Below are positions 1 to 8,933 of a stretch of 64,000 nucleotides of DNA, one piece after another; position 1 is the first letter of the stretch, and every line of letters starts with the position of its first letter. Both the position numbers and the translations under genes were made by a program. Below the pieces are notes generated by a model. It was given only the letters and a program-made list of their open reading frames with translations, was not told the DNA's origin and ran no database searches. This stretch comes from Saccharibacillus soli. Its GTDB lineage: Bacteria; Bacillota; Bacilli; Paenibacillales; Paenibacillaceae. The stretch is taken from contig NIOB01000005.1 in NCBI GenBank assembly GCA_002189105.1, positions 124,001 to 188,000 of the forward strand, in the 5' to 3' direction.

Positions 1-267
1 GCTATTTTGCAGCGCCGTCTTGATGCCTTCCAGCAGTTCAGTCACGAACGGATTGGTAAAAGGTGTAGTGACAAAAACGCCGACCGTCCAAGAGCGGCCC
101 TTGACCAAACCTCTTGCGGCGACGTTGGGATGATATTTCAAACGTTTGATCGTTTGACTTACTTTTTTGCGCGTTTTATCGCTGACATCTGGATAATTAT
201 TGATTACCTTAGAAACAGTCGCAACGGACACTCCCGCTTCTTTGGCCACGTCGTGAATCGAAGCCAT
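1..267 (-). CDS. LacI-family transcriptional regulator (N-terminal part only)
   Basis: Read on the reverse strand from an ATG at 267, with the strong ribosome binding site AAGGAGG just upstream (about 273-279). The first 20 or so residues are a LacI-type helix-turn-helix (DVAKEAGVSVATVSKVI), followed by the hinge helix (NVAARGLVKG) and the start of the periplasmic-binding-like effector domain (SWTVGVFVTTPFTNPFVTEL). Only 89 codons lie in the window; the gene continues past its left edge. LacI-family proteins repress or activate sugar or purine genes in response to a ligand, but the ligand cannot be inferred because the effector pocket and target operon are outside the window. A CcpA-like role is possible but not shown. 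Confidence 0.9.
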   Translation of the reverse strand, partial: MASIHDVAKEAGVSVATVSKVINNYPDVSDKTRKKVSQTIKRLKYHPNVAARGLVKGRSWTVGVFVTTPFTNPFVTELLEGIKTALQNS

Positions 268-437
268 CGTTTAACCTCCTTCCCGGCCGGATCTGCACGC
301 TGGCAATCATCCGTCCGGAAACCCATGTTTTTTCCTTCTATTATATATAGGTGTCGTTTGCGCTACAAGCTTTTTTGCCAAGCCCCAAATGAAGCGGTAT
401 GATAGAATATCGAATTGGGATCGGAGGGCTTGGCATC

Positions 438-1151
438 ATGGCTGTTAAATATGAGACGGAACTATACCCACCACTCAAGGCCTTCTTTGAAGCCAGGGGG
501 TATACGGTCAAGAGTGAAGTCCGTCACTGCGACCTGCTCGGCTATCGGGAAGGGGAAGATCGGCCGCTTATCGTCGAGATGAAGAAGACCTTTACGCTGG
601 AGCTGCTGCTTCAAGGCACGGATCGGCAGCGCCTGGGAGGTTCCGTCTATCTGGCAGTGCAGCGCAACCGAACGAAAAAAGGCGCCCATAACCAGCGGTT
701 CAGCGAGATCGCCCAGATCTGCATGCGGCTGGGTCTTGGCCTGATTGTGGTGACGTTCTATCAGACCAAGGCACCCTTCGTGGAGGTGCTGTGCGAAGCC
801 TCAACTGAGGAAGCAGCCCCGCGTAAGAGCGGAATCCGTGCCAAGCGCCTGCGTGACGAATTTGACGCCCGCAGCGGCGACCATAACATAGGCGGCTCTA
901 CCCAGCGCAAGATTGTTACCGCTTATCGGGAGCAGGCGCTAAAGGTTGCCCGTCAGCTCTGGATGTTTGGCGAAGCGTCTCCCGTGCAGCTCAAGGAAGC
1001 CAGCGGTGTGGGCAAGGCCGCTCTGATTGTTCGTGATAACCACTATGGCTGGTTCGAGCGGGTAGTCCGGGGACGGTATCGATTGACGGAAGCTGGCCTC
1101 GCGGCTCTGAATGAATATGCGACGGTAGTCTCGGCCTGGTCGGAAAATTAG
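438..1151 (+). CDS. DUF2161 family protein, putative PD-(D/E)XK nuclease fold
   Basis: 237 residues. The start is placed at the ATG at 438 because GGAGGG lies 10 nt before it; an upstream in-frame ATG at 399 has no such site. Residues about 15-75 contain an Asp (CDLLGY) followed by the strand PLIVEMKK, the D...ExK arrangement of PD-(D/E)XK phosphodiesterases, then ELLLQGTDRQRL. The C-terminal third looks like a winged-helix segment (ASGVGKAALIVRDNHYGWFE). The family is known as DUF2161 and has no proven substrate. It stands alone, divergent from the lacI-like gene. The nuclease fold is inferred from the motif; no activity is claimed. Confidence 0.75.
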   Translation: MAVKYETELYPPLKAFFEARGYTVKSEVRHCDLLGYREGEDRPLIVEMKKTFTLELLLQGTDRQRLGGSVYLAVQRNRTKKGAHNQRFSEIAQICMRLGLGLIVVTFYQTKAPFVEVLCEASTEEAAPRKSGIRAKRLRDEFDARSGDHNIGGSTQRKIVTAYREQALKVARQLWMFGEASPVQLKEASGVGKAALIVRDNHYGWFERVVRGRYRLTEAGLAALNEYATVVSAWSEN

Positions 1152-1318
1152 GAGAAAAGCATGAAAGAAAAAACTTGAAAATTGAAAGATTTTTTGAAAA
1201 GTCGGACAAAAGGACTTTTGCGAAATAAAACCCTGCATGATAGAATGAAAGCTGAAATTTGGGCTTGACTGTTTTTATAAGATTTTTGACTTTTTTAAAT
1301 TGTTAACGAGGTGATGTC

Positions 1319-1723
1319 ATGAGAGCTTCAACGGGACCTACCTCCACGCCTTCCCGCAGCATGAAAAAGGACAGGCTTCCCGTCAGATGGTTTCTGTTGT
1401 TCTGGGTGGTCATTATTGCTCTGTTCGTCTATGCCGCTTATACCTACAGTCAGAGGCTGCAAGAACAGACACTCTCGACGCTTCAGGCTCAGACCGAAGC
1501 ACAAATGGCCGATCTTCGTGCCGATTATGAGAAGCAGTTTACCGAGCTGAATCAGCAGGTGGCCGCTTTGCAGAGCAAAGTGGACTCGTTTAATGAGCTG
1601 CTGACCTTCACCAAGGATAATGCTAACAATAAGACAGACAACAGCAACAAACTGTATACGCAGCTGAACGAAGTCAAATCCCAGCTCAATGAGCTTCAGA
1701 AGAAGATGGATTTGTTAAAATGA
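1319..1723 (+). CDS. Small single-pass membrane protein with coiled coil
   Basis: 134 residues; start ATG at 1319 with the site CGAGGTG about 6 nt before. A basic N-terminus (KKDRLPVR) precedes one hydrophobic segment at about residues 24-43 (WFLLFWVVIIALFVYAAY), so the remainder is predicted to lie outside the membrane. Residues about 45-134 are a Gln/Leu-rich heptad coiled coil (LNEVKSQLNELQKKMDLLK at the end). Its stop overlaps the start of the next gene by ATGA, so the two are translationally coupled and the product may assemble with or localise the phosphodiester glycosidase. No family is recognised. Confidence 0.75.
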   Translation: MRASTGPTSTPSRSMKKDRLPVRWFLLFWVVIIALFVYAAYTYSQRLQEQTLSTLQAQTEAQMADLRADYEKQFTELNQQVAALQSKVDSFNELLTFTKDNANNKTDNSNKLYTQLNEVKSQLNELQKKMDLLK

Positions 1724-2784
1724 GCAGAGTCCAACAAACCAATCGCTTTTTTATGCTGCTGACGGCGCCTGTTCTGGGTCTGCTGCTGTGTCTGTTACTT
1801 TTTCCACCCAAACCTCAGTTACAGCTGAACACGGAGCCGTATAAAGCGGCATCCAGCCTGAACTCTTCATCTAACCAGCTGCTCAAGGATCTGGACAAAG
1901 CGGAAGCGAATGCCCGATCGACTTCGGCTTCGCTCAAGAAGACGCTGACGCTCTACAATGAGACAACCCAGACGATGTCCACCATTGTGCAAAAAGCGTC
2001 GATTCAAGCCCAGCGGCCCGAGGGCATCTACGATAAACGAATTCGTTCCAAACTGGGCAACCCGATCGAAACGACGGAGAGCGACAAGATTCGGATCGAG
2101 CTGTTCCGCGTCAATGCCGTAACCTACAAAGGTTATGCCATGAAGGTGAAATTGAAAGATCCTTCCGCCATGCGCATGAGTCTGGCTGGCGAGACACTGG
2201 GCAGTTCGGAGACCACGCTCAAAGCCGTGCAGCGCCATGGAGCCGTTGCGGGTATCAACGCCGGCGGATTTGCCGATCAGGATGGCAAGCGTTATCCGCT
2301 CAGTACAACGGTGATGGATGGTCAATATGTCATGGGGTTCCAGTCCAGCTTCAAAGACCTGTATTTTGTCGGATTGAATGATTCCGGCAAGCTGATTGGC
2401 GGTCAGTTCAACCAGCAGGCGGAACTGGATCGGCTTCAGCCGCAGTTTGGCGCCTCGTTCGTGCCCATTCTGCTGAAGAACGGGCAGAAAACAGCGATTC
2501 CATCCAAATGGAAAGCTGCGCCCAAGCGTGCCCCGCGCACGATCATTGGCAGCTACAAGGACGATCAGCTCATTATCTTCGTCATTGACGGCTACAACGA
2601 GCAGGGGGGTTCCGGTGCAACGCTGGAAGAGATCCAGGGTCAGCTGTACAAGATTGGCGTTATTAACGCATACAACCTGGACGGAGGCGGCTCATCGACG
2701 CTGGTCATGAATGGCCGGGTCGTGAATCATCCTTCGGATGGTAATTTGCGCCCTGTCCCCACTAATTTTCTATTCTTCCGTTAG
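1720..2784 (+). CDS. Phosphodiester glycosidase family protein (NAGPA domain), membrane-anchored
   Basis: 354 residues. A single N-terminal hydrophobic segment (about 10-28) anchors or exports it. Residues about 45-110 look helical, then a NAGPA domain runs to the C-terminus: GAVAGINAGGFADQDGKRYP near 170-190 and the signature NAYNLDGGGSSTLVMNGRVV near 315-335. Family members remove GlcNAc or related sugars from phosphodiesters; in bacteria they are envelope proteins with mostly unknown substrates, teichoic-acid-like polymers being a guess. It is coupled by ATGA overlap to the preceding coiled-coil membrane protein and ends at a strong terminator. A second NAGPA protein lies at 46346-47455. 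Confidence 0.85.
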   Translation: MSRVQQTNRFFMLLTAPVLGLLLCLLLFPPKPQLQLNTEPYKAASSLNSSSNQLLKDLDKAEANARSTSASLKKTLTLYNETTQTMSTIVQKASIQAQRPEGIYDKRIRSKLGNPIETTESDKIRIELFRVNAVTYKGYAMKVKLKDPSAMRMSLAGETLGSSETTLKAVQRHGAVAGINAGGFADQDGKRYPLSTTVMDGQYVMGFQSSFKDLYFVGLNDSGKLIGGQFNQQAELDRLQPQFGASFVPILLKNGQKTAIPSKWKAAPKRAPRTIIGSYKDDQLIIFVIDGYNEQGGSGATLEEIQGQLYKIGVINAYNLDGGGSSTLVMNGRVVNHPSDGNLRPVPTNFLFFR

Positions 2785-2821
2785 ATTGGCATGAATCCAT
2801 CCAATCTCAATAATACGCACG

Positions 2822-2849
2822 AAAAAAAGAGCCCTAGGGCTCTTTTTTT
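2822..2849. terminator. Bidirectional Rho-independent terminator
   Basis: A7-GAGCCC, a TA centre, then GGGCTC-T7: a perfect palindrome that works on both strands. It separates the converging glycosidase gene (+) and abrB-like gene (-). Confidence 0.9.
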
Positions 2850-2875
2850 GCATGCACGGATGTTTTCAATGCGAA

Positions 2876-3130
2876 TCAGCCATGCTTGGGAATCTGCATC
2901 ATCTCGGACACGCAAGCTCCACAGATGTAACGATCCTTAAACTCGCTGACCTCATCGATTGAACCGCAGAACACACATTTGGGACGGTAACGCTCCAAAA
3001 TGATATGATCGCCCTGGACCAAAATTTCGACCGGATCGCCTTCGTTCATTTGGTATCTTTTTCTCAGCGATTTGGGGAGCACAATCCGCCCCAATTGGTC
3101 TACTTTCCGGACTACTCCAGCAGGTTTCAT
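2876..3130 (-). CDS. abrB: AbrB-family transition-state regulator with zinc-ribbon-like tail
   Basis: 84 residues from the ATG at 3130 (site AGAGGTG upstream); longer in-frame starts lack support. Residues 1-50 are the SpoVT/AbrB swapped-hairpin DNA-binding domain (KPAGVVRKVDQLGRIVLPKS). The C-terminal half carries two CxxC pairs (CVFCG and CGAC), as in the AbrB paralogues of Paenibacillus, where B. subtilis AbrB lacks the second pair. AbrB proteins repress stationary-phase, biofilm and antibiotic genes during growth. Paralogues are usual in this group, so calling it the functional abrB rather than abh is uncertain. A sigma-H-like promoter lies upstream. Confidence 0.8.
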   Translation of the reverse strand: MKPAGVVRKVDQLGRIVLPKSLRKRYQMNEGDPVEILVQGDHIILERYRPKCVFCGSIDEVSEFKDRYICGACVSEMMQIPKHG

Positions 3131-3177
3131 AATTGAAAACACCTCTTCTGTTATTAGTTTGCTGTTTCTGCCCCACC

Positions 3178-3237
3178 TGCAGAAATGATTCTGCAAACCC
3201 AAGATTAGATATTCGAGGTCGGATTACGAATTCCTTC
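3178..3237 (-). promoter_or_regulatory. Candidate sigma-H-type promoter and 7-4-7 inverted repeat before abrB
   Basis: On the reverse strand GAAGGAATT (3229-3237) is followed 11 nt later by CTCGAAT (3211-3217), close to the sigma-H consensus RNAGGAWWW-N11/12-RNNGAAT with one mismatch. Downstream, TGCAGAA-ATGA-TTCTGCA (3178-3195) is a perfect 7-bp inverted repeat between promoter and gene, a possible operator. Both are pattern matches only. Confidence 0.35.
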
Positions 3238-3355
3238 TTGTTCAACAAAAAAAAGAAACGTTGGTTAATTCTCGGATTTTTATCTAATCGGATAAGACCT
3301 CTCTTACTCATTTAAACAGCTCGAATCGTTTCGATCAAGCTATATTTTGTTTCTT

Positions 3356-3823
3356 TTACTCCATCCCTGGAAAATCAAGCTGACGCAGCGCCTCATAAAG
3401 CATAACCGCAACCGAGTTGGACAAGTTCAGGGAACGCACATGATCGGTTCTCATCGGCATCCGTACACAGGTGTCCGGGTTGGCTTCCAGCAGTTCTACC
3501 GGCAGTCCTTTGGTTTCTTTGCCAAACACCAGAAAGTCTCCATCGCGGAACGTGATGTCGCTGTAGCGCTTAGTCGCTTTGGTGGTTGCGTAAAAATACC
3601 GACCTTCGGGATATTTCGCTTGAAGCTCGGCAAACGAATCATGGTACTCCAGCTTAACGGACGGCCAATAATCCAGGCCCGCACGCTTCAGCGAAGCATC
3701 ATCCGTGCGAAAGCCCAGTGGACGAACCAGATGCAGATGGGTATCCGTTGCGGCACAGGTCCTTGAGATATTACCGGTGTTGGCCGGAATCTCCGGCTCT
3801 ACCAGCACAATATGCAATGACAT
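3356..3823 (-). CDS. trmL: tRNA (cytidine(34)-2'-O)-methyltransferase
   Basis: 155 residues, the usual length for TrmL (older name CspR). It begins HIVLVEPEIPANTGNISRTC, the SPOUT-class hallmark, and contains LVFGKETKGLP and the knot-forming C-terminus with LNLSNSVAVMLYEALRQ. The enzyme 2'-O-methylates the wobble base of leucine tRNAs using S-adenosylmethionine. AGGAGTG precedes the ATG at 3823. It is monocistronic, between the abrB-like gene and the serC terminator. Confidence 0.92.
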   Translation of the reverse strand: MSLHIVLVEPEIPANTGNISRTCAATDTHLHLVRPLGFRTDDASLKRAGLDYWPSVKLEYHDSFAELQAKYPEGRYFYATTKATKRYSDITFRDGDFLVFGKETKGLPVELLEANPDTCVRMPMRTDHVRSLNLSNSVAVMLYEALRQLDFPGME

Positions 3824-3934
3824 AGTGGGTTATTCACTCCTATTTCTTCATTTAAGATCAACGAACAGATCATCAAACGCAGGATCGACAAACGACAAGA
3901 CTTATTCTCTCCCGTCATCCCCGTTGACTCACGA

Positions 3935-3977
3935 AAGAAAATACGAAAGAAGAGCCGCCCGAAGTGGGCGGCTCTTC
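3935..3977 (-). terminator. Terminator of serC
   Basis: On the reverse strand GAAGAGCCGCCC, a 5-nt loop, then GGGCGGCTCTTC (arms 3966-3977 and 3949-3960): a 12-bp perfect stem followed by the T-rich TTTCGTATTTTCTTTC. Confidence 0.85.
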
Positions 3978-4066
3978 CGTCTCTTCTGCTCTCTATACTA
4001 CCTGAATCAATCGCTTATGGGAAGGTTTCAGCGGACGGCTGCAGCCTCTTCTAGACGCTTGACGCT

Positions 4067-5155
4067 TCAGCCGTTGCGTTTGGCGAAATCACCCATGAAG
4101 TCAACCAGCGCTTCGATGCTTGCGCGAGGGACAGCGTTGTAGATCGAAGCACGAAGACCGCCAACACTGCGGTGTCCCTTCAGACCCACAAAGCCGTGCT
4201 GTTCGCTTTCCTTGGCAAAAGCCTTCTCCAGTTCCTCCGAACCGAGACGGAACGTGACGTTCATGAGCGATCGGCTGCCTTCCTGCGCAACGCCGCTGTA
4301 GAAGCCACCGCTGCCGTCAATCGTGTCGTAGAGCAGCTTCGCTTTATCCCGGTTCTTCGCCTCGATGCCTTCCAATCCGCCTTGTTCGTCCAGCCAACGC
4401 AGCGTCTGGTTAACCATGTAGATCGAGAAGGATGGTGGCGTGTTGTACAGCGAGTTATTCGACAGGTGAGTGTTGTAACGGAACACCGTAGGAATATGTT
4501 TGGCTTCCTTCGCCAGCAGTTCTTCTCTGGCCACCACCAGCGTCACACCGGAAGGTCCCAGATTCTTCTGCGCGCCTGCGTAGATCAGGCCGAATTTCTC
4601 AATGTCCAGGGAACGACAGAAGATGTCGCTGGACAGATCCGCGATCAGCGGTACGCTGCCGGTATCCGGATATTCCGCAAATTGTGTACCTTCAATCGTC
4701 TCGTTGGACGTGATATGCACATAAGCGGAATTTTCCTGAACGTCGATCTCGCTTGGTGAAGGCATACGTGTGAATTTCTCACCTTCTGTGGAGGCTGCCG
4801 TATAGATGTCGCCAATCAGCTTGGCTTCTTTGGCGGCTTTGGATGCCCAGCTGCCGGTCATGACATATCCGGCTTTTTTGCCCGTTTCCAGCAGATTCAT
4901 CGGAATGGTGGCAAATTGAGTGCTGGCTCCACCTTGAAGGAACAGAACCTTATAACCCGAAGGATTGCCCAGAAGCTTCAGCACACGCTCCTGTGCCTCG
5001 TTATGTACGCTCTCGTAGACCGCGCCGCGATGGGACATTTCCATGATCGACATGCCTGTTCCCTGAAACTCGACAAACTCAGCTTGTGCACGCTCAAGTA
5101 CCTCAAGCGGCAGTGCCGCAGGTCCTGCATTAAAGTTGTAAGCCCGTTTCCCCAT
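4067..5155 (-). CDS. serC: Phosphoserine aminotransferase
   Basis: 362 residues, full length. It opens with AYNFNAGPAALPLEVLERA and carries the pyridoxal-phosphate lysine at residue 197 in IYAGAQKNLGPSGVT; SHRGAVYESVHNEAQE and FLQGGASTQF are family motifs. The enzyme converts 3-phosphohydroxypyruvate and glutamate to phosphoserine in serine synthesis, and can act in pyridoxine synthesis. GAGGGGG precedes the ATG. It has its own promoter and terminator; serA and serB are not in the window. Confidence 0.97.
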   Translation of the reverse strand: MGKRAYNFNAGPAALPLEVLERAQAEFVEFQGTGMSIMEMSHRGAVYESVHNEAQERVLKLLGNPSGYKVLFLQGGASTQFATIPMNLLETGKKAGYVMTGSWASKAAKEAKLIGDIYTAASTEGEKFTRMPSPSEIDVQENSAYVHITSNETIEGTQFAEYPDTGSVPLIADLSSDIFCRSLDIEKFGLIYAGAQKNLGPSGVTLVVAREELLAKEAKHIPTVFRYNTHLSNNSLYNTPPSFSIYMVNQTLRWLDEQGGLEGIEAKNRDKAKLLYDTIDGSGGFYSGVAQEGSRSLMNVTFRLGSEELEKAFAKESEQHGFVGLKGHRSVGGLRASIYNAVPRASIEALVDFMGDFAKRNG

Positions 5156-5192
5156 GAATCGAATGCCCCCTCAAGCCCATAATTTAGGGTTA

Positions 5193-5221
5193 ATGATAAC
5201 AGCAATCTAACATTACTTCAA
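5193..5221 (-). promoter_or_regulatory. Sigma-A-type promoter of serC
   Basis: Reverse strand: TTGAAG (5216-5221), 17-nt spacer, TATCAT (5193-5198), about 38 nt before the serC start codon. Confidence 0.6.
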
Positions 5222-5339
5222 GTAAAACCACAACGCGATAAAGCGATGATGCTCCCTTCCAAACAGGGTATACGTTTTTCGCCACAAAATCAAGAATGTT
5301 CGTGTTTTCAGTTTTGGGCAAATTAATTTTAGAAAACAA

Positions 5340-5368
5340 TTGACCTCAACAATTTTCGACATTATACT
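5340..5368 (+). promoter_or_regulatory. Sigma-A-type promoter of the chemoreceptor gene
   Basis: TTGACC (5340-5345), 17-nt spacer, TATACT (5363-5368), about 57 nt before the start codon. A vegetative-type promoter is of note because many Bacillus chemoreceptor genes use sigma-D. Confidence 0.65.
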
Positions 5369-5425
5369 GCAATAGTTGTAATCAGCTCTACTTCTTACCC
5401 ACTTTCCATTAAAAGGAGATCCGAC

Positions 5426-7168
5426 ATGCACATCGCTCGAAATCGCGCTTGGGGTTATGCCGCCTTATTCCTTGTCCTCGCTCTCGCCGAAATTCCGCTC
5501 CGCAGCATCGCTTGGCAAGGCGGAAACGTCTTGCACACTTCCATGGAGATCATGGCTACAATGTTGGCCGCCTTCATCGGTATCCTGGCTCTTGTCTATT
5601 ACTACACCCAAAATCAGACCTCCATGCTGCTAATCGGCAGCGGGTTTCTCGGAACCGCTCTGCTTGACGGCTATCACGCCATCGTCACTTCTCCTTTTTT
5701 CGCAGACGTCTTCCCGTCCGTCTCTTCGTCGCTTGTCGCTTGGAGTTGGCTGGCATCCCGAATGTTCCTGTCGGTGCTTCTGGTCCTGGCCTGGTTGTTC
5801 TGGACGCGGCGGCAGAGCGAAGCTGATGACCGCAAACGAGCCGAACGACTGGTCTACGGCATCACGGGCGTATTGACCCTAGCCTGTTTCCTGTTCTTCA
5901 TTTTTGTCCCACTCCCAAAAGCGTATGTGGAAGGCAGTTTTATCGGTCGTCCGCAGGAGTTGGTTCCCGGTGTACTGTTCGCAGTCGCCCTCTATGGACA
6001 CCTGAGACTGGGTCACTGGAAAACCCGGCATTTTGAGCACTGGCTTGTGCTCTCCATCATTGCGGGCCTGATGACGCAATTTGGCTTTATGTCGCTCTCC
6101 CATTCGTCTTATGATGTTAGCTTCGATACAGCGCACTTGTTGAAAAAAGTCAGCTATATTCTGGTGTTAACCGGCCTCCTGATTAGCATGTACTTCCAAT
6201 TCAAAAGAGCCGAAGCGAGCACCGATATTTTGCGTCAAAAACAGCAACTTGAACAAATCATGATTCAGGCCGGCAGCACATCCGACCAAATCGTTTCGTT
6301 GGCCGGTGAACTTTCCAACCTTCAGCGCAGCAGCCAGGAAGTCAATGGACGCATCGTAGATGCGGTAAAAGACATTGCCCGGCACTCACGGCTCCAATCG
6401 CAAGGCACATTGGAAAGCACGGCAGCGATCGGTGAAATCGCACACGGGATTCTGCATGTGGCCGAGATCAGCAGCGAAGTGGCCGAGCAGGCCAAATTTG
6501 CGACTCAGCAATCAGAGGCAGGAACGCACTCTGTTCAAAATGCGATCGTTCAAATGCAGCAAATCCGCGAAAAGGTATCGGCTTCTTCGACTTCGATCGG
6601 CGAGCTGGATACCATGTCCGAACAGATCGCTTCCGTCATCGCCTTTATCCGCGACGTTGCTTCGCAGACTCAGCTGCTGGCACTTAACGCCGCTATCGAA
6701 GCGGCTCACGCCGGTGAAAAAGGACGGGGTTTTGAAGTCGTCGCCACAGAGGTCCGCAAACTCTCCGAAGAAACAGGATCGGCCGTGCAGGAAATTGCCG
6801 ACGTTGTGACCGAGATTCGCCGCAGAATCAGCCGTTCGTCTGAAGAGATGGTCGCTATCAGCCAAGAAGTGGAATACGGCATGCAGCGTCTGGAATCAAG
6901 CGGCGAACAGTTCCGTGGTATTCTGGAAGCAACCGGACAATCCGAAATCCGAATTCAGGGCGTCAGCGCTTCGGCAGAAGAAATCTCAGCCGGTACCCAG
7001 CAGGCCGCGTCTTCGATGGAAAATCTCGGACGTTTGTCGAAGCTGTCCGAAGAAGAAGCGGATAACGTCGCCCGTATGAACGAAGATTATGCCGCTCTGC
7101 TCACACGGTTCTCCGATCTGATCGAAGATCTCAATCGCGTCTCCGCCGAACTGAAATCAGCCATGTAG
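5426..7168 (+). CDS. Methyl-accepting chemotaxis protein with MASE3-like membrane sensor
   Basis: 580 residues; AAAAGGAGA precedes the ATG. The first 260 residues hold about seven hydrophobic segments with a MASE3-like pattern ([20 protein letters not shown], then [10 protein letters not shown]), so the sensing module is in the membrane instead of a large extracellular domain. There is no clear HAMP domain. From about residue 300 comes a long helical signalling domain whose tip is [20 protein letters not shown] followed by [17 protein letters not shown], the CheA/CheW contact site. It should signal to the flagellar chemotaxis kinase; the ligand is unknown. Confidence 0.88.
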   Translation: MHIARNRAWGYAALFLVLALAEIPLRSIAWQGGNVLHTSMEIMATMLAAFIGILALVYYYTQNQTSMLLIGSGFLGTALLDGYHAIVTSPFFADVFPSVSSSLVAWSWLASRMFLSVLLVLAWLFWTRRQSEADDRKRAERLVYGITGVLTLACFLFFIFVPLPKAYVEGSFIGRPQELVPGVLFAVALYGHLRLGHWKTRHFEHWLVLSIIAGLMTQFGFMSLSHSSYDVSFDTAHLLKKVSYILVLTGLLISMYFQFKRAEASTDILRQKQQLEQIMIQAGSTSDQIVSLAGELSNLQRSSQEVNGRIVDAVKDIARHSRLQSQGTLESTAAIGEIAHGILHVAEISSEVAEQAKFATQQSEAGTHSVQNAIVQMQQIREKVSASSTSIGELDTMSEQIASVIAFIRDVASQTQLLALNAAIEAAHAGEKGRGFEVVATEVRKLSEETGSAVQEIADVVTEIRRRISRSSEEMVAISQEVEYGMQRLESSGEQFRGILEATGQSEIRIQGVSASAEEISAGTQQAASSMENLGRLSKLSEEEADNVARMNEDYAALLTRFSDLIEDLNRVSAELKSAM

Positions 7169-7232
7169 ACCAGGCCGCATCCTTCCGGCAAGTCCGGTAG
7201 GAAAGTCAGATAGGAAAGTCTGCAAACTCCAA

Positions 7233-7264
7233 AATGCCCGCCCTGTAAAGGGTGGGCATTTTTC
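7233..7264 (+). terminator. Terminator of the chemoreceptor gene
   Basis: AATGCCCGCCC, 4-5 nt loop, GGGTGGGCATT and then T5: a long GC-rich stem with a T tract. Confidence 0.9.
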
Positions 7265-7322
7265 GCGTGAAGCAGCATAACCTACAGAGGAGTCCTCTCT
7301 TGGTACAGCAGAACACAAAGAA

Positions 7323-7356
7323 CAAATAAGCCTCCGTCCCAGTTGGACGGAGGCTT
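7323..7356 (-). terminator. Terminator of glnA
   Basis: Reverse strand AAGCCTCCGTCC-AACT-GGGACGGAGGCTTATTTG, a 12-bp stem 40 nt after the glnA stop codon. Confidence 0.88.
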
Positions 7357-7396
7357 GTGTGATGCAGCTCTGAGGCTGCCCATCACCCGGAAGCGA

Positions 7397-8821
7397 TTAG
7401 CAGTCGTAGTACAGGCTGTATTCGTGCGGATGAACACGGATCGAGACTTGTTTCGCTTCAGCACGTTTGAACGCGATGTAGTTGGCGATGAAGTCTTCGG
7501 AGAAGACGTTGCCTTCTGTCAGGAACGCGCTGTCTGCTTCGAGTGCATCCAGGGCTTCTTCCAGGGAACCTGGAACGCTGCGGATTTGGGATTTCTCTTC
7601 TTCCGGCAGATCGTACAGGTTCTTGTCGGCAGGACCATAGCCCAGTTCAACCGGGTTGATCTTCTTCTTGATGCCGTCCAGACCCGCCATCAGCATCGCT
7701 GCAAACGCGAGGTAAGGGTTAGCTGTGGAGTCCGGTGTACGGAACTCGATGCGGCAGCCCTTAGGCGTTACGGCAGCAACCGGAATACGAACGGCTGCGG
7801 AACGGTTGCCTTTGGAGAAGACCAGGTTAACCGGTGCTTCATAGCCTGGAACCAGACGTTTGAACGAGTTGGTGCTTGGGTTCGTCAGGGCAATCAGAGC
7901 CGGAGCGTGGTACAGAATGCCGCCGATGTAGTTCAGCGCCATTTCGCTCAGGTTCGCGTAGCCGCCTTTTTCGTAGAACAAAGGCTCGCCGTCTTTGAAG
8001 ATCGATTGGTGAACGTGCATGCCGCTGCCGTTGTCGCCGAAGAGCGGTTTAGGCATAAACGTTGCCGTCTTGCCATATTGGCGAGCGGTGTTGTGCACGA
8101 TGTATTTGTATTTGAGCAGGTTGTCAGCTGTTTTCTTCAGGGTGTCGAAACGGAAGTTAATTTCCGCTTGACCAGCAGTCGCCACTTCGTGGTGGTGACG
8201 TTCGATCACAAGACCCGCTTCCTCAAGCAGACGACACATTTCGCTGCGGATGTCCTGTTGGCTGTCCACTGGAGCAACTGGAACGTATCCACCTTTGACC
8301 GCTACTTTGAAGCCCAGGTTGCCGCCTTCTTCCTTGCGGTTCGTGTTCCAAGCTGCTTCTTCGGAATCCACTTCAAACGAAGCGCCGTTCATGCCGCTGT
8401 GGTAACGAACATCATCGAAGATGAAGAATTCGGACTCTGGTGCGAAGAACGCTGCCGAACCCACGCCGCTTGCTTGCATGAATTCTTCGGCTTTCTCAGC
8501 GATACCGCGAGGGTCGCGGTCATAACGATCGCCGTCCGGCGTATGGATGTTACACATAATGTTCAATGTTGGATGAGCGGTGAAAGCGTCGATGTATACC
8601 GATTCTGGGTCCGGCATCATGACCATATCCGACTCTTCGATACCACGGAAGCCTGGAATCGACGATCCGTCGAAGGCGACTCCGTTCTCGAACGTTTCTT
8701 CTTCAACCGCGCTTGCAGGGACCGAAATGTGGTGAGCTTTGCCCGACAGATCCACGAAACGGAAATCAACCCACTCGATGTTGTTCTCCTGAATAAGCTT
8801 CAATACTTTTTCTACCGACAT
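7397..8821 (-). CDS. glnA: Glutamine synthetase type I with adenylylation-type motif
   Basis: 474 residues, longer than the roughly 444-residue GSI-alpha enzyme of B. subtilis and close to the 468-residue GSI-beta enzymes. Catalytic signatures are present: VDFRFVDLSGKAHH, FDGSSIPGFRGI, NGSGMHVHQS and KRLVPGYEAPVNLVFS. Near residue 403 it has KNLYDLPEEE, the tyrosine loop that GlnE adenylylates in GSI-beta enzymes. It makes glutamine from glutamate, ammonia and ATP. GGGAGGAAAG precedes the ATG. No glnR lies beside it, but GlnR-like boxes sit upstream of its promoter. Monocistronic. Confidence 0.95.
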   Translation of the reverse strand: MSVEKVLKLIQENNIEWVDFRFVDLSGKAHHISVPASAVEEETFENGVAFDGSSIPGFRGIEESDMVMMPDPESVYIDAFTAHPTLNIMCNIHTPDGDRYDRDPRGIAEKAEEFMQASGVGSAAFFAPESEFFIFDDVRYHSGMNGASFEVDSEEAAWNTNRKEEGGNLGFKVAVKGGYVPVAPVDSQQDIRSEMCRLLEEAGLVIERHHHEVATAGQAEINFRFDTLKKTADNLLKYKYIVHNTARQYGKTATFMPKPLFGDNGSGMHVHQSIFKDGEPLFYEKGGYANLSEMALNYIGGILYHAPALIALTNPSTNSFKRLVPGYEAPVNLVFSKGNRSAAVRIPVAAVTPKGCRIEFRTPDSTANPYLAFAAMLMAGLDGIKKKINPVELGYGPADKNLYDLPEEEKSQIRSVPGSLEEALDALEADSAFLTEGNVFSEDFIANYIAFKRAEAKQVSIRVHPHEYSLYYDC

Positions 8822-8898
8822 GTCACTTTCCTCCCAAATTTCCGAACATTGAACGGATATGCGTTATGAAACGTTCATGCTCTTTTTTCGCTGTCGTC

Positions 8899-8927
8899 AT
8901 TATAAAACGGCACTATTTAGCAGTCAA
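8899..8927 (-). promoter_or_regulatory. Sigma-A promoter of glnA
   Basis: Reverse strand TTGACT (8922-8927), 17-nt spacer, perfect TATAAT (8899-8904), about 78 nt before the glnA start. Confidence 0.8.
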
Positions 8928-8933
8928 GTCTCA

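Noticed and set aside
7343-8869. 508-codon plus-strand frame antisense to glnA
   Set aside because: It is a shadow of the biased codon use of glnA; glnA has all family motifs and its own promoter and binding site.
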